Below are positions 1-9,574 of a stretch of DNA of 64,000 bases, one piece after another. The notes below the pieces were generated by a model. The model worked only from the letters and a program-made list of their open reading frames with translations. It was not told where the DNA came from and did no database searches. The translations under genes and the position numbers were made by a program. The stretch is taken from NCBI GenBank assembly GCA_028023455.1, contig JAQFVV010000252.1:769349-833348 (forward strand), written 5' to 3'. Source of the stretch: Epiperipatus broadwayi. Lineage: Eukaryota > Onychophora > Udeonychophora > Euonychophora > Peripatidae. Each line of letters starts with the position of its first letter. Position 1 is the stretch's first letter.

Positions 1-2319
1 TTTGGCATTATGATCATGTTGAGGAGGCCAACCTTTCCATATAATGAAAGGTATACTCTAAAGAGTGAAGTGGTGATGGTTTCAGTTGAATGGAGGATTG
101 CATCTTGAATCTCTTGTCATTGCATTTGGAGTTTTGAAGATTGGGAAACCTAGGTATCTTTGGGGTTTTGCAGAAAAGGGAGAGTTAATTTGTTTACCAG
201 ACATTATCTTCCAGATGGAAGATTTGTTAAAATTTATTTGTAGGCCAAGTTTCGCTGTATTTCTGTTTAAGATGTTCATGAGATGGGGAAGGTATTTAAT
301 GGTGGGAAGCACAACCATGATGTCATCTATATATGCAAATACATTAAGTTTTTATTGAGATAGGAAAGGAATATTCCAGGGAGGTTTTTTTTTATATCTG
401 TCAGAAGAGGGTTGATGTATGCTGTGAAGAAAAGGGCACTGAGCGGAGATCCTTGAGGGATCGACTTGTATGGCTTGAAGCCTGGTGTGATCTTGCCATC
501 AAGAGAGAGAAAAATCTCTCTGTTGTTGAGCAGATTGCTGACCATCTGAACAATCCCAGCTGGAATGTCGCATTCCAACAGAATATCCAGGAGGATGTTT
601 ATCTGGACTGAATCAAATGCTGCCGCAACATCCAGCTGGACAGCAATAGGTTTTGATTTACGATGAACTCTGATGTAATTGAAGAGTGCAGTTACATTGG
701 ACATGGCATGCGAGGTTGATGATCCCTTTTTTCCATATTGGTTTGACGAGATATGGCTAAGAATTTGAGTTTGGATTTGATCTTTAATGACTGACTCAAT
801 TATCTTAATAAGTAATGGGGTCATGGAAATTGGCCGGATACTGTTAATGTCATTTAGTGGTTTTTCTTTTTTAATAAAAGGCATGAGTGCCACTGGGTAA
901 AGATCTGTTATGTTTCTGTTGCCGGAGGCTAGGTGATCAATCATTTTTTTAATAATTGGCACAGTGAATTGACTGAGGTGTTTGAGAAGGAAATTTGGGA
1001 TGCCATGAAGGCCAGGATGAATGCCATCAGGGAGAGATGTTATCTTCTTTTTGATTTGGATTTCTGTGATGCCATGTTCGCCAGGGTCACCAGCATCCAA
1101 CCAGCTGTTTATAGGAGGAGCTCCATCTTTTTGCATTAATTGGCAGAATTGTTTGCTGATGTGCTGCATCATTGGAAAGCCAATGAGATTGGTTCCATTA
1201 GTATTAATGGATAAGGGAGTGATTTGTTTTTTATTGTACCCCAGTGCCCATCTGAGGTAGTCTCTCATCCAGCAGTGTTGTTGTGCTAAGAAACATTTGG
1301 CTCTTCTGATGGATATATATTCTGCAAGGGACTTTTGCTTGATTTTGTAGAGATTTTTAAGGAAGATAATTTTTTCTGTATTTGTGAAATTTTGCTGTGA
1401 TGCTTGAAGTTGTATATTAATGTCTGTTAGGTCATTTAGAAGGCCATTAGGTCCTTTGATTTTCCTGGTGTGGTGATTTAATATGGACTGTAGTATTCCG
1501 ATGAAGGAAAACCAGCCCTCCTCAGCAGGAAGGGAAAGGATGTTTATTTTCTGGAAAAGGATGTATGCCTCAGACACTATCGCTTCGGTCATATTTGATT
1601 GGGTGATCATGTGCATGGTTTTACCAGGTCCATCAATAGGTGTAGGGATTGAAATAGGTGTAAGTTGTAAGATTAGAGCCATATGATCAGAGAAAGCAAC
1701 AGGGGCCAAGGCTGCATCAAGGTTGAAATGGAGGTCTGGGGTGTAGTAAACCAAATCAATCAGGGACTTTTTAGTTTTAGTATAGAAAGAGTAGGCTTCA
1801 GGAGGGAAGAAGCCCTCTCCACACATTAATCTGCAATTTATTAGATGCAAAAATCTCTTGTTGAAGTCATTGTATGTGGTGTTAAAGTCTCCCAGAAGAA
1901 TAGTAGGGGAGGTTCTGTTAGCGTTGATGGCATTTAGGATATGGATTATTTTTAGATATTGAGAGGTGTCTTTGGCTGTATATATATATATATAAGCTAT
2001 GATGATCGGATAACCCCAATAGTCTATTTCTATGATAATAATATTGGCATCTAGGAATAGAATGCTAAAACTGTTTGGTGGTGTTGACTTGCTGAGAAGA
2101 ATACCGACTCCACCTGAAGCAGAATGGCCTATGGAAAATCTAGTAAATCCAAGAGCTGAGAGAAGAGATAGTATTTTATGATCATACTTATGGTGATATT
2201 TAGTTTCACCCATGAGAAAGTATATGAGGGGAGCAGAGCGAGAGCCAGTTTTTAATAGCTAGAACTCTATCAATTGAGTTGATGCCACGAATGTTAATGC
2301 CAGCAATTTTGCAGAACAT
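1..2319 (-). pseudogene. LINE ORF2: AP endonuclease + reverse transcriptase (frameshifted, cut by window edge)
   Basis: ORF2 of a non-LTR retrotransposon. The likely start is the ATG at 2319 (reading MFCKIAGINIRGIN), 6 bases after the ORF1 stop. A frameshift near 2215 moves reading into the main 628-residue frame (2213-327). Visible there are the endonuclease motifs GDFN (about residue 108) and SDH (about residue 175), then RT motif A LDVAAAFDSV (about 527) and motif B SIPQGSPLSALFF (about 584). A second frameshift near 330 separates motif C, read as FAYIDDIMVVLP in the next frame (about 330-282), which continues into the thumb until the window edge. The catalytic aspartates are intact. The frame breaks make it inactive as it stands. 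LINE identity is certain; clade is not (R1/LOA/Tx1-like by the C-terminal zinc motif of sister copies at 57 and 61 kb). Confidence 0.93.
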
Positions 2320-2325
2320 GATAGA

Positions 2326-5007
2326 TTAATCCAAACCATCCTCAGCAAAGTGTACCAAGTCAATGTGGAACATCTCCATGTTAATGAGGTCTGATGTTGT
2401 TTGGCAATCAGAATCTTGTGATTGAACTTGTGGATGGATTGGTGATATATTTGTTGGTTGAGGAAACGCATCCATGAAGTCTTCGGTGTCTGATGAAGTA
2501 GTGTAATCTGTCTGAGATTCGTCAGATGGATCAATGGTATCGATGGTTGTAGGATCCATGGTTTTCCTCTTTTTTCTATGGATTTGCGAAGCTTTGTGCT
2601 GGATATATCTGAAATTTGTTTGTTAGAGGGTGGTGGTGAGTAATGTATCGGATGCGAGCTGTCATCATCAGAGCTTGATTTATCTGAGCGAATTGATTTT
2701 CTTTTAATTTTCTTATTTGTATTTTGGGTATTTGTTGTGTCAGTTTTTTGAGGGTTTTGAAGTTTAATAGTGTTGTTTTCTTTTTCCTGTTCTTTTGATA
2801 AAAGTGTTTTTTTATTGTTATAAGAATTTGGTTTAAATTTTAGACCTGAGTCATTTTCGGTTTGCTGTAACTGTTGTGAAACATTAATTATGCTGACTTT
2901 CAGGTTAAGTGTTTGATAAGTCTTTTCATCTGGATGGTTAATTATTGCAGGAGTTGAAGAATTGAGGACAGTTTGTGGATCACTTTGTTTAGGTTTGCTA
3001 GACTTAGCTGTCACGAATGATGATGTATCAATGGTTTTAAGCTGGGTGGGAGTTGTTATGGATGAATTGTTTTGAAATTTATTAAGTGTATTTTCTTCAT
3101 CACCTGGGTTTTCCTTGCTCTCAGATGGTTTGGTCATATTGTCTTCTTTTGTGGAAAGAGTTTGACCTAATATTGTTTCTCGGGGATTAGTATAATATGT
3201 ATCGTATGTATGATCTTGAGTATTATTGGTTTGAGTGATTGGTTTAGGAGCAGTATATGTTATTGCTTGGTTCTCTGATTCACTACTATTAGTGTAGAGG
3301 TTGGCATTTGTTCTTTCTTGAATATTTTCATTTTGAAAGATAGGTTTGGATATGAAGGGGTTTGTAGGAGGATTTATTTGAATCAGATTGTCTGGGTTTG
3401 TGAGGTTGCTGTTTGAATTAGGCCCATGTGGTGATTGTTTAATATTTAAGGATGTGATAGCCATGTTAATAGGTCTACCAGGACATCTGTGAACTTTATT
3501 CTTTTTAATACCACAGTGTGTGCAAATTCTTGCTGCACAATCTTTAATGAGGTGTGTTCTTTGAAGGCAGAAGAAACATTGTGGCTGTACTCCCCTGAAC
3601 GTCAAAACCATAGGAGAGCCTCTTGCAGTAATAATAGTGGGTATGTCAGTGGGTATATGTTTTTCTTTAATGTAAGTGTGAAGATAACTGTATTGGACAG
3701 GATTTGTTCTCTGAAGTGAGGGTTTAATAGGTGTTTAAATTTGCTAACTGAACCATAATTAATAAGGATGTTTTGTAGTTCTTGTTCTTTCAAGTGGGCA
3801 AGGCAGTTTTGAATTCTGCCAGATAGTGTAACTGGATGGTTCATATCTATGGAGCATAGTATATAATTTCCTAAAGATCTGTAGTTATTTTTAAAGTTCA
3901 TATGGTCCGCCCACGTTTTAAACTCAACGATAACATAGCGGTCATTGGGATGATTAAGGATCATGTGAATGCCTCTGCCTAATTGCTTTTGATTGATTAG
4001 ACTGTATAGTTGTTCTAGAGGGAACTTATATAAAGCACATTGTTGATTTGTTATGGCTAAGATTAATGACTTATCGCTGTAGTAGTTTGCAAACGATTTA
4101 TATAGAGTGTTAGGAATCGTTTTGTTGAAATCGTTATTTATTTTAAGGTACATGTCGTCATTAAGATCGTTTATATTAAATGAGACATTTTCCAGAGTGT
4201 TTGATTCTTGTTCTATGTCTAATTCTGAGATATTCAAATATAGTTCATTGAAATTATCGGCCTTAATATTTTCGGAGATGCTCTCAGAATTTTTAGACCT
4301 TACGATATTTGCGTACGTAGAGGAATTTTTCACTATTGGTATTGAGGAAATTGGTTTAGATTGTAAGTTGGCTGATGTAGCAATGGATTGTTCTGTGCTA
4401 TAATCTTTGTTTGTTTTGGAATGAGATTTATCAGTTTTAAAATTTATTTTTTCTTTTTGATTTTTAAATTTACTGTTGACAAACTGTAATGTCACAGCAC
4501 TGGTTTTGTCGACCTCTGGTGGAAAAGTTTTAACTTTAAAAATTTTGCCAAAATCATATTGTTGGTAATTTTGTCTATTATTTTCAGATATGGTTTTCAG
4601 GGAATTATTGGGCAAAGGAAATTGCTCATTAGAGTCTTCTGAGGGTGCGTAAAGTCTTCGGAGAGGAGATGATTGGTTTTTGCTTGTATTTTTAAGGATT
4701 TCAATAGTTTCGCTTGATGAGATATTTATGCTATTGTTTATATTAGGGGTAAGTTGAATATTTTCTAAACTTTTGTTGATATTTGTGATGATGTTTTCTT
4801 TTGATTTATTGGTTTGTGGGTTTTTATACATTGTAAGAAGTTAGTTTACATGCATTTAGATTAGATCTAAGGCTATAAAATTTATGATGCATTTAGATTA
4901 GATCTAAGGTTATAAAATTTACGACCGATAACTGCATTGTTAGATTGAATGCTGAGATCGGGGCTAACATTATTTTGAGAGTTATCAATTATATTATCAC
5001 TTTCCAT
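2326..5007 (-). pseudogene. LINE ORF1: gag-like RNA-binding protein with CCHC zinc knuckles (frameshifted)
   Basis: Nucleic-acid-binding ORF1 of the same LINE. The long upstream frame (4831-3602, 409 codons) is low-complexity, rich in N, S, K and T, then more ordered. The next frame (3611-2259) opens with CFFCLQRTHLIKDC, a CX2CX4HX4C knuckle, followed by a second Cys/His cluster (CTHCGIKKNKVHRC). The frames join if a single shift near 3722 is assumed, because PTIITARGSP reads directly into the knuckle. A further shift near 2575 leads into an acidic C-terminal tail (MDPTTIDTIDPSDES, ending at the stop at 2326). A better start may be the ATG at 5007, upstream of a 37-bp duplication that breaks the frame. 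Reverse transcription partner is ORF2, which begins 6 bases downstream. Confidence 0.88.
4851..4924. repeat. 37-bp tandem duplication in LINE ORF1 5' end
   Basis: Two adjacent 37-bp copies (4851-4887 and 4888-4924) differing at only a few bases, each starting TGCATTTAGATTAGATCTAA. Read on the minus strand they sit between the candidate upstream ORF1 start at 5007 and the long ORF1 frame. 37 is not a multiple of three, so the duplication breaks the frame. Confidence 0.9.
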
Positions 5008-5029
5008 AATATATAATGATTAAAACCGA

Positions 5030-5059
5030 CTTACCTTGAATAAAAAATGTCAAGGTAAG
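5030..5059. other. 10-bp-stem hairpin in LINE leader, carrying splice-donor consensus on both strands
   Basis: CTTACCTTGA (5030-5039) pairs perfectly with TCAAGGTAAG (5050-5059) across a 10-base AT-rich loop. Because of the symmetry, both strands read CAAGGTAAG, the textbook 5' splice site. It lies in the presumed 5' leader of the minus-strand LINE, upstream of ORF1. Whether it is used for splicing or is a structural element of the LINE RNA cannot be told. Confidence 0.7.
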
Positions 5060-5338
5060 GGGACAATCGTCCCTGTCTTCCTGAAACTGAATCACTAAGG
5101 GATGCTTTTTTTTAAGACCAGGTGCAAAGATGGCTGCCAAAAGCCTTGAATTTGCATCTTGCAACATTTTAATTTAAGATATTCATTTTTTTTAATTTAT
5201 TGATTGTAAATTGAATTCAGTTATATCACTTACATTAGGAGATAAAAAAAAAAGGATTCTATCATAATAAGTATTTATTTTATTCTCTTAAATTTATATT
5301 AACAAATAAGTAGATTCATATATATATATATATATAAA

Positions 5339-5478
5339 ATTGAAATAATATTTTTAATGGTTTATAAACAATTACAAACAATCTTAAAATCTGCAGAAGT
5401 ACTTTCGGTTACTTTCTAACCTGCAGATTTTAAGATTGTTTGTAATTGTTTATAAACCGTTAAAAATATTATTTCAAT
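5339..5478. repeat. Fold-back element (58-bp arms, 24-bp loop)
   Basis: Arms 5339-5396 and 5421-5478 are reverse complements with a single mismatch and meet at CTGCAG on each side of the loop. (TA)n tracts flank it (about 5318-5335 and 5513-5531). It resembles a non-autonomous fold-back/MITE-like element. It shares the motif TTAAGATTGTTTGT with the larger fold-back at 9.2-9.6 kb, so both may be one family. Confidence 0.85.
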
Positions 5479-5529
5479 TATAATTACAATATTGTTTTTA
5501 GTTAACAGATATTTTATATATATATATAT

Positions 5530-7055
5530 ATTGTACCATTTTATGTTTTGATTTAGGTCTTTTATTATGCATTATAAAATGTTAGTTCATCAAATTATTT
5601 AATGACAATGGTCCATTTCAGTAGGAGTGTGGATATTTCAAGAATATAGTTATATTTCTTGACTAACTGACCTAATGTTTGTTATAATTCGAATTTATGA
5701 CAGAGTTTGTTTAATTTATTTATTGACTGTGCCAGAGTCTATAGACCCCTAATTCTCATCGTGTTTTTGTTGAGACTTACTAAACAAATAATTAACTGTA
5801 AGAGTGGGAATTATGTTTTCCCATCACTTAATTAATTTATTATAAGAACTTTCCCCAAGCTTTAATCAAGCATATTAGCAAAGGTAATTTACACAATTCT
5901 CTAAACTTAATAATAAAATCCAAATAACTAAAATGCAGCATGTACAATGAAAGGTTTATATTATTAGTAAAAGTTTTATTAACACACATTAAATATTTAA
6001 ACAAAAAATTATTTATAATATTGGAAAAAACACACAGATAATTATATTTCTCACTTTTTTTCCAGTGTCATAGCATCAGCTGGGAAGTGAACCTGCTAAC
6101 CCAGGACAACTGCTTGTAAGGCACTGTGCTGACCACTCGACCACCAACTTAATGCAAATATTTCACTTTTAAAAATAAAATCAATAATATTGGAAAGAAT
6201 AGATAATTATGTTAAACACTTAATTCAAATATTTTACTTTTAAGAGTAAAATTACAAATGTTTCTTTTTTCTTTTTACTAAATTAGAAGTTTAATTTTTA
6301 AAATTTAGTTTGTCAATCTGTTTTTGATTTAAATATGAGTTATTATATGGCCATTATTAACTTATTGATAAATTCCTTTTATGAGGAGTCTGTAATACAT
6401 ATTTATGGCTTCTTTTTGGTAACTTTTTCATATCTCTGATCCATATTTAAGGCAAGGCTAGACAACACTTTTGTTGACTTTTGCAAGAAAATGTGTTGGC
6501 AAATGATCTGTTTCTGCTCACATATGGATATGAGATTCATCATAATAGTTTTGGGTAGTATAATTTTATTATGGCTTCAAAAATGCTGCATACAAGAAAT
6601 GGCCAGAAAAATATAGGTAAAAGAACCACTTCTAAACATGTCTGCTTTTTTTATACTGAGGACCATTTTGAGATTTCTGTGCATATCTTCTTATCCTTTT
6701 TTATTATCACTTGTTAATCTTCTACATTCTTACTTATTTTTGAAATACAAAGTTATATGTTTTAAAACTTATTTCTGCCATCTTTAATTATCTCATTAAG
6801 AGGTTTTACTCTGATAGTAATCTGCATGTGCTTACATACTTTTCAACATTAACATTACTTTAATAAAAATAGATAATTTTAAACACAAATAGCTTTCATT
6901 GTATAGATCCAAAAATATATACATTATACTAGCTAATGAAAAAACATAAATTAACTTCATTGACAATTTTTGAATTTTATTTTTTTTAAATCTTATTCAA
7001 TGTCAATATACTTGCATTATATATATGTAAATGTTATAATATATATATATAATTT
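5530..7055 (+). repeat. Dispersed repeat family A, copy 1 (interrupted by a SINE)
   Basis: Non-coding repeat about 1.5 kb long. It begins near TTGTACCATTTTATGTTTTG and ends near TGTAAATGTTATAATATATA, so the two ends are short imperfect inverted repeats next to TA tracts. Blocks that recur in the copies at 24.8, 27-28, 50-51 and 52-53 kb include TTTAGGTCTTTTATT at the start, the stretch around TTAATCAAGCATATTAGCAAAGG (5862-5884) and the GTTACAAAGTC-like central block. No long ORF is shared between copies. It is probably a non-autonomous DNA transposon or the terminal part of a larger element; the class is not established. Confidence 0.6.
6046..6185 (-). repeat. tRNA-derived SINE (copy S1)
   Basis: On the minus strand the segment reads like a degenerate tRNA: an A-box-like TGGTCGAGTGGTCAGCAC and, about 45 bases on, a B-box-like GGTTCACTTCC. 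The insert lies inside repeat family A and is bracketed by an imperfect ~25-bp direct repeat (6017-6045 AATATTGGAAAAAACACAC..., 6186-6210 AATATTGGAAAGAATAG...), as expected for a target-site duplication. A second copy is at about 13.81-13.91 kb. Confidence 0.7.
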
Positions 7056-7059
7056 CTTT

Positions 7060-8860
7060 TATTTTTTAATTAATTACATTTTTATAAAAACAATAAAAGC
7101 ATGATATATCTTGAACTCTCTTATATTTTGAAAAATGTGAACATTCCGCAACATGTTTTGTGTTACACATATATGTGCTTATATTTAATATAGCACAAGT
7201 GCAGAATGATTGGTAATCACCTATTTAAATATAAAGTAAATGGCAAGTGAAAACCTATTGCATAAAGCATAATCAGATTATATGCATATACTTTAAATGT
7301 TTATTTGCCATTTATATATTTTTCATTTTAATTTATATCAATTTGTTAATAATGTTTGAATTAATTTAAAACAAATACACTTACTTGGTTAACATTCAAT
7401 TTTACAATGCAAATTTATTGGTTAATTGTATTTGGATGAGTCAATATTCACTAATTGATTATACCACATAATTCATTAGAAGCAGTTATAAAAATAATTC
7501 AGAAATCAAAACAACAGGATGGGTAAGAAAGTGAAGTTACATATCTTTTTTTTTGTATTAAAATTAATGTTTATTATTGGATCAGGTATATATTTCATAC
7601 AGTAATAAATTAACTGATTTGACATTCTTAAAGTTTTAATAAATAATTGGAAACTTATTGTAATTATTTTATTAATAAAAAGTAATTGATATACTAAAAT
7701 AGAAATATGTGAATTGATTTGATGGTTGATAAGGGTGCAAATATAACAATCATTAATGATAAGTAAAAGTAGTTCCAATGAAATGTTCATATATTTTATT
7801 GAAGTTATTATTGATTAAAAATGAATAGTGTGGAGCCTCAAATATCATAATCTTATTCAGTTATAGGGCAAATAATAGTAATGTATTTCATTCAATTACA
7901 AATTAAAATTATTTGCTTTAATTATATTTAAAGTTTGTTAATATGGATCATAAATTGAGTTTAAATATTAAATTTTGATATTAATATTTGATTATAATAA
8001 ATCTAACAATCTTTCACATGCTTTGACAATTACAATTTAAAGTTTTAATAACTTAGCTTTAATAAACTGAAAAGTAATTGGATGTAATTTGTCAATTGTT
8101 TTAATAAGCATCAAATAGAAATCTATTATTTATTTTATATATTATTATGATTGGATATTAAAAATGTCAATGTCGTTTAATAGGCTGATTTTATTTTATA
8201 ATTTATTAAGTTGGTGAAAATGGAATGATATGTTACGTTAATTGATTTTATATTGTTATTAAGTATTTAATGTTATTATAATTAACTTAGTTAACAAGAG
8301 TCTTCTTATATTAATGGAATAGTACAGATATATAAAAAACACCACATGTTTTTATTTTTTTATAAATCTTGTTTTATTATGTGAACTATTATAAAATAAA
8401 TAATTAACCCTTAAACCGCTAATTTTATCATTGGTTGTATCAGATAAAAATCAAATCTTTTAATTGGCCAACTCACAAACTGAAGACAAAGCCTATTGTT
8501 AAAACATATTCGCCTATAATATTAAATTCAACTCAGATACATTTATAAAAAGTATATAATTAATTTTTAAGGTTGTGAAGACAACGAAAGTTCTTTCAAA
8601 AATAAATTGCTATTTATTTATTCTAAGATAATCAATATCGGCAACATAAAAGTTATAATGTAAACAAAAAGATCAACTTTTACGTTATAGAAAAGTAAAT
8701 ATTTCTTTTTATTACAATTTCAACATTTGTACTAAAATCTTCAATATTTTTCGAAAATAATTTTGTTTTTTTATTATTCTCTCTGAAAATTATGTTTAAT
8801 TTCCATAAATATTATTTAATAATAATTTAAATCCGATCTAAATGAAAATCTCAGCGTTTT
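7060..8860. other. AT-rich stretch without recognisable gene
   Basis: Very AT-rich sequence with short TA runs and chance ORFs only (one reading frame of 94 codons at 7790-7506 on the minus strand has no recognisable motif and AT-driven composition: I, L, N, Y, K). I see no RNA gene or repeat family here that I can name. Confidence 0.6.
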
Positions 8861-8867
8861 TCTTTAT

Positions 8868-9140
8868 TTTCTTTGATCAGGCAGTTTCTTTGTTCTTTCC
8901 AGCCAATCAGAATGTCTTTTTCGGCTGAGAGCATGCTAAGAACCAATCACAAATAATGTTCCTTCTTTGTTTAGGTTTAAATGCGTTTTTTCTCTATTTT
9001 TTACTTCTAAAATAAATCGGAAGATGTCACCATCGTACAGAACTTTTAAAAACGAATTCAATACGTATTTAACGAATTTTTTCGTATGAAAACGAACTGA
9101 GTTAGAGTGATTTCAGATGTCGACGAGGAGCCTCGTCAAA
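8868..9140 (+). promoter_or_regulatory. Candidate promoter-like patch with CCAAT boxes
   Basis: Within very AT-rich surroundings this patch has two CCAAT-box matches in the same orientation (CAGCCAATCAGAA near 8900 and GAACCAATCACAA near 8940) and, downstream, several CpG-containing words plus an ATG in ATGTCGACGAGGAGCCTCGT at 9118, whose GACGAGG/CCTCGTC halves form a small perfect inverted repeat. This could be a promoter and 5' end of a host gene, or the terminal region of a transposon. No TATA element or downstream exon was identified. Confidence 0.25.
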
Positions 9141-9194
9141 AACAGTCTTTTGGTTAATAGTCCAACATTTTTGCTGTGTCATTTTATAGTCTTT

Positions 9195-9570
9195 ACCAAA
9201 GAACAACTAAAAAATACATAAAAAACAATAAATGTAAATATTCCACAATAGTCCAAACACATATAACAAATACAAATAACTCTTACCTTAAAACTTTTCT
9301 AACAAACAATCTTAAATTTCCTTTACATTCATTTCTTACATACCTTTCTTAAAATAATCTTCTATAATTATTTTAAGAAAGATATTTAAGAATCCAATAT
9401 AATGGACATTTAAGATTGTTTGTTAGAAGAGTTTTAAGGTAAGAGTTATATATATTTGTTATTTGTATTTAAATTATTGTGAAATATTTGTATTTATATC
9501 TATTGTTTTTATATTTTTTTAAATTTAATATCATTTATGTTTTTATTATTTTTTAGTTTGTTCCTTAATC
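9195..9570. repeat. Large imperfect fold-back element (~120-150-bp arms)
   Basis: A long inverted repeat centred near 9360. The inner part pairs TCTTTCTTAAAATAAT-like sequence across the centre. The best arms run from about 9255-9317 (ACTCTTACCTTAAAACTTTT...) to 9408-9470 (...AAGTTTTAAGGTAAGAGTT on the complementary side), and weaker pairing extends outward to the AACAACTAAAAAATACATAA region (about 9206) and its partner near 9555. Shares TTAAGATTGTTTGT with the 5.3-kb fold-back. Confidence 0.8.
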
Positions 9571-9574
9571 GAAA

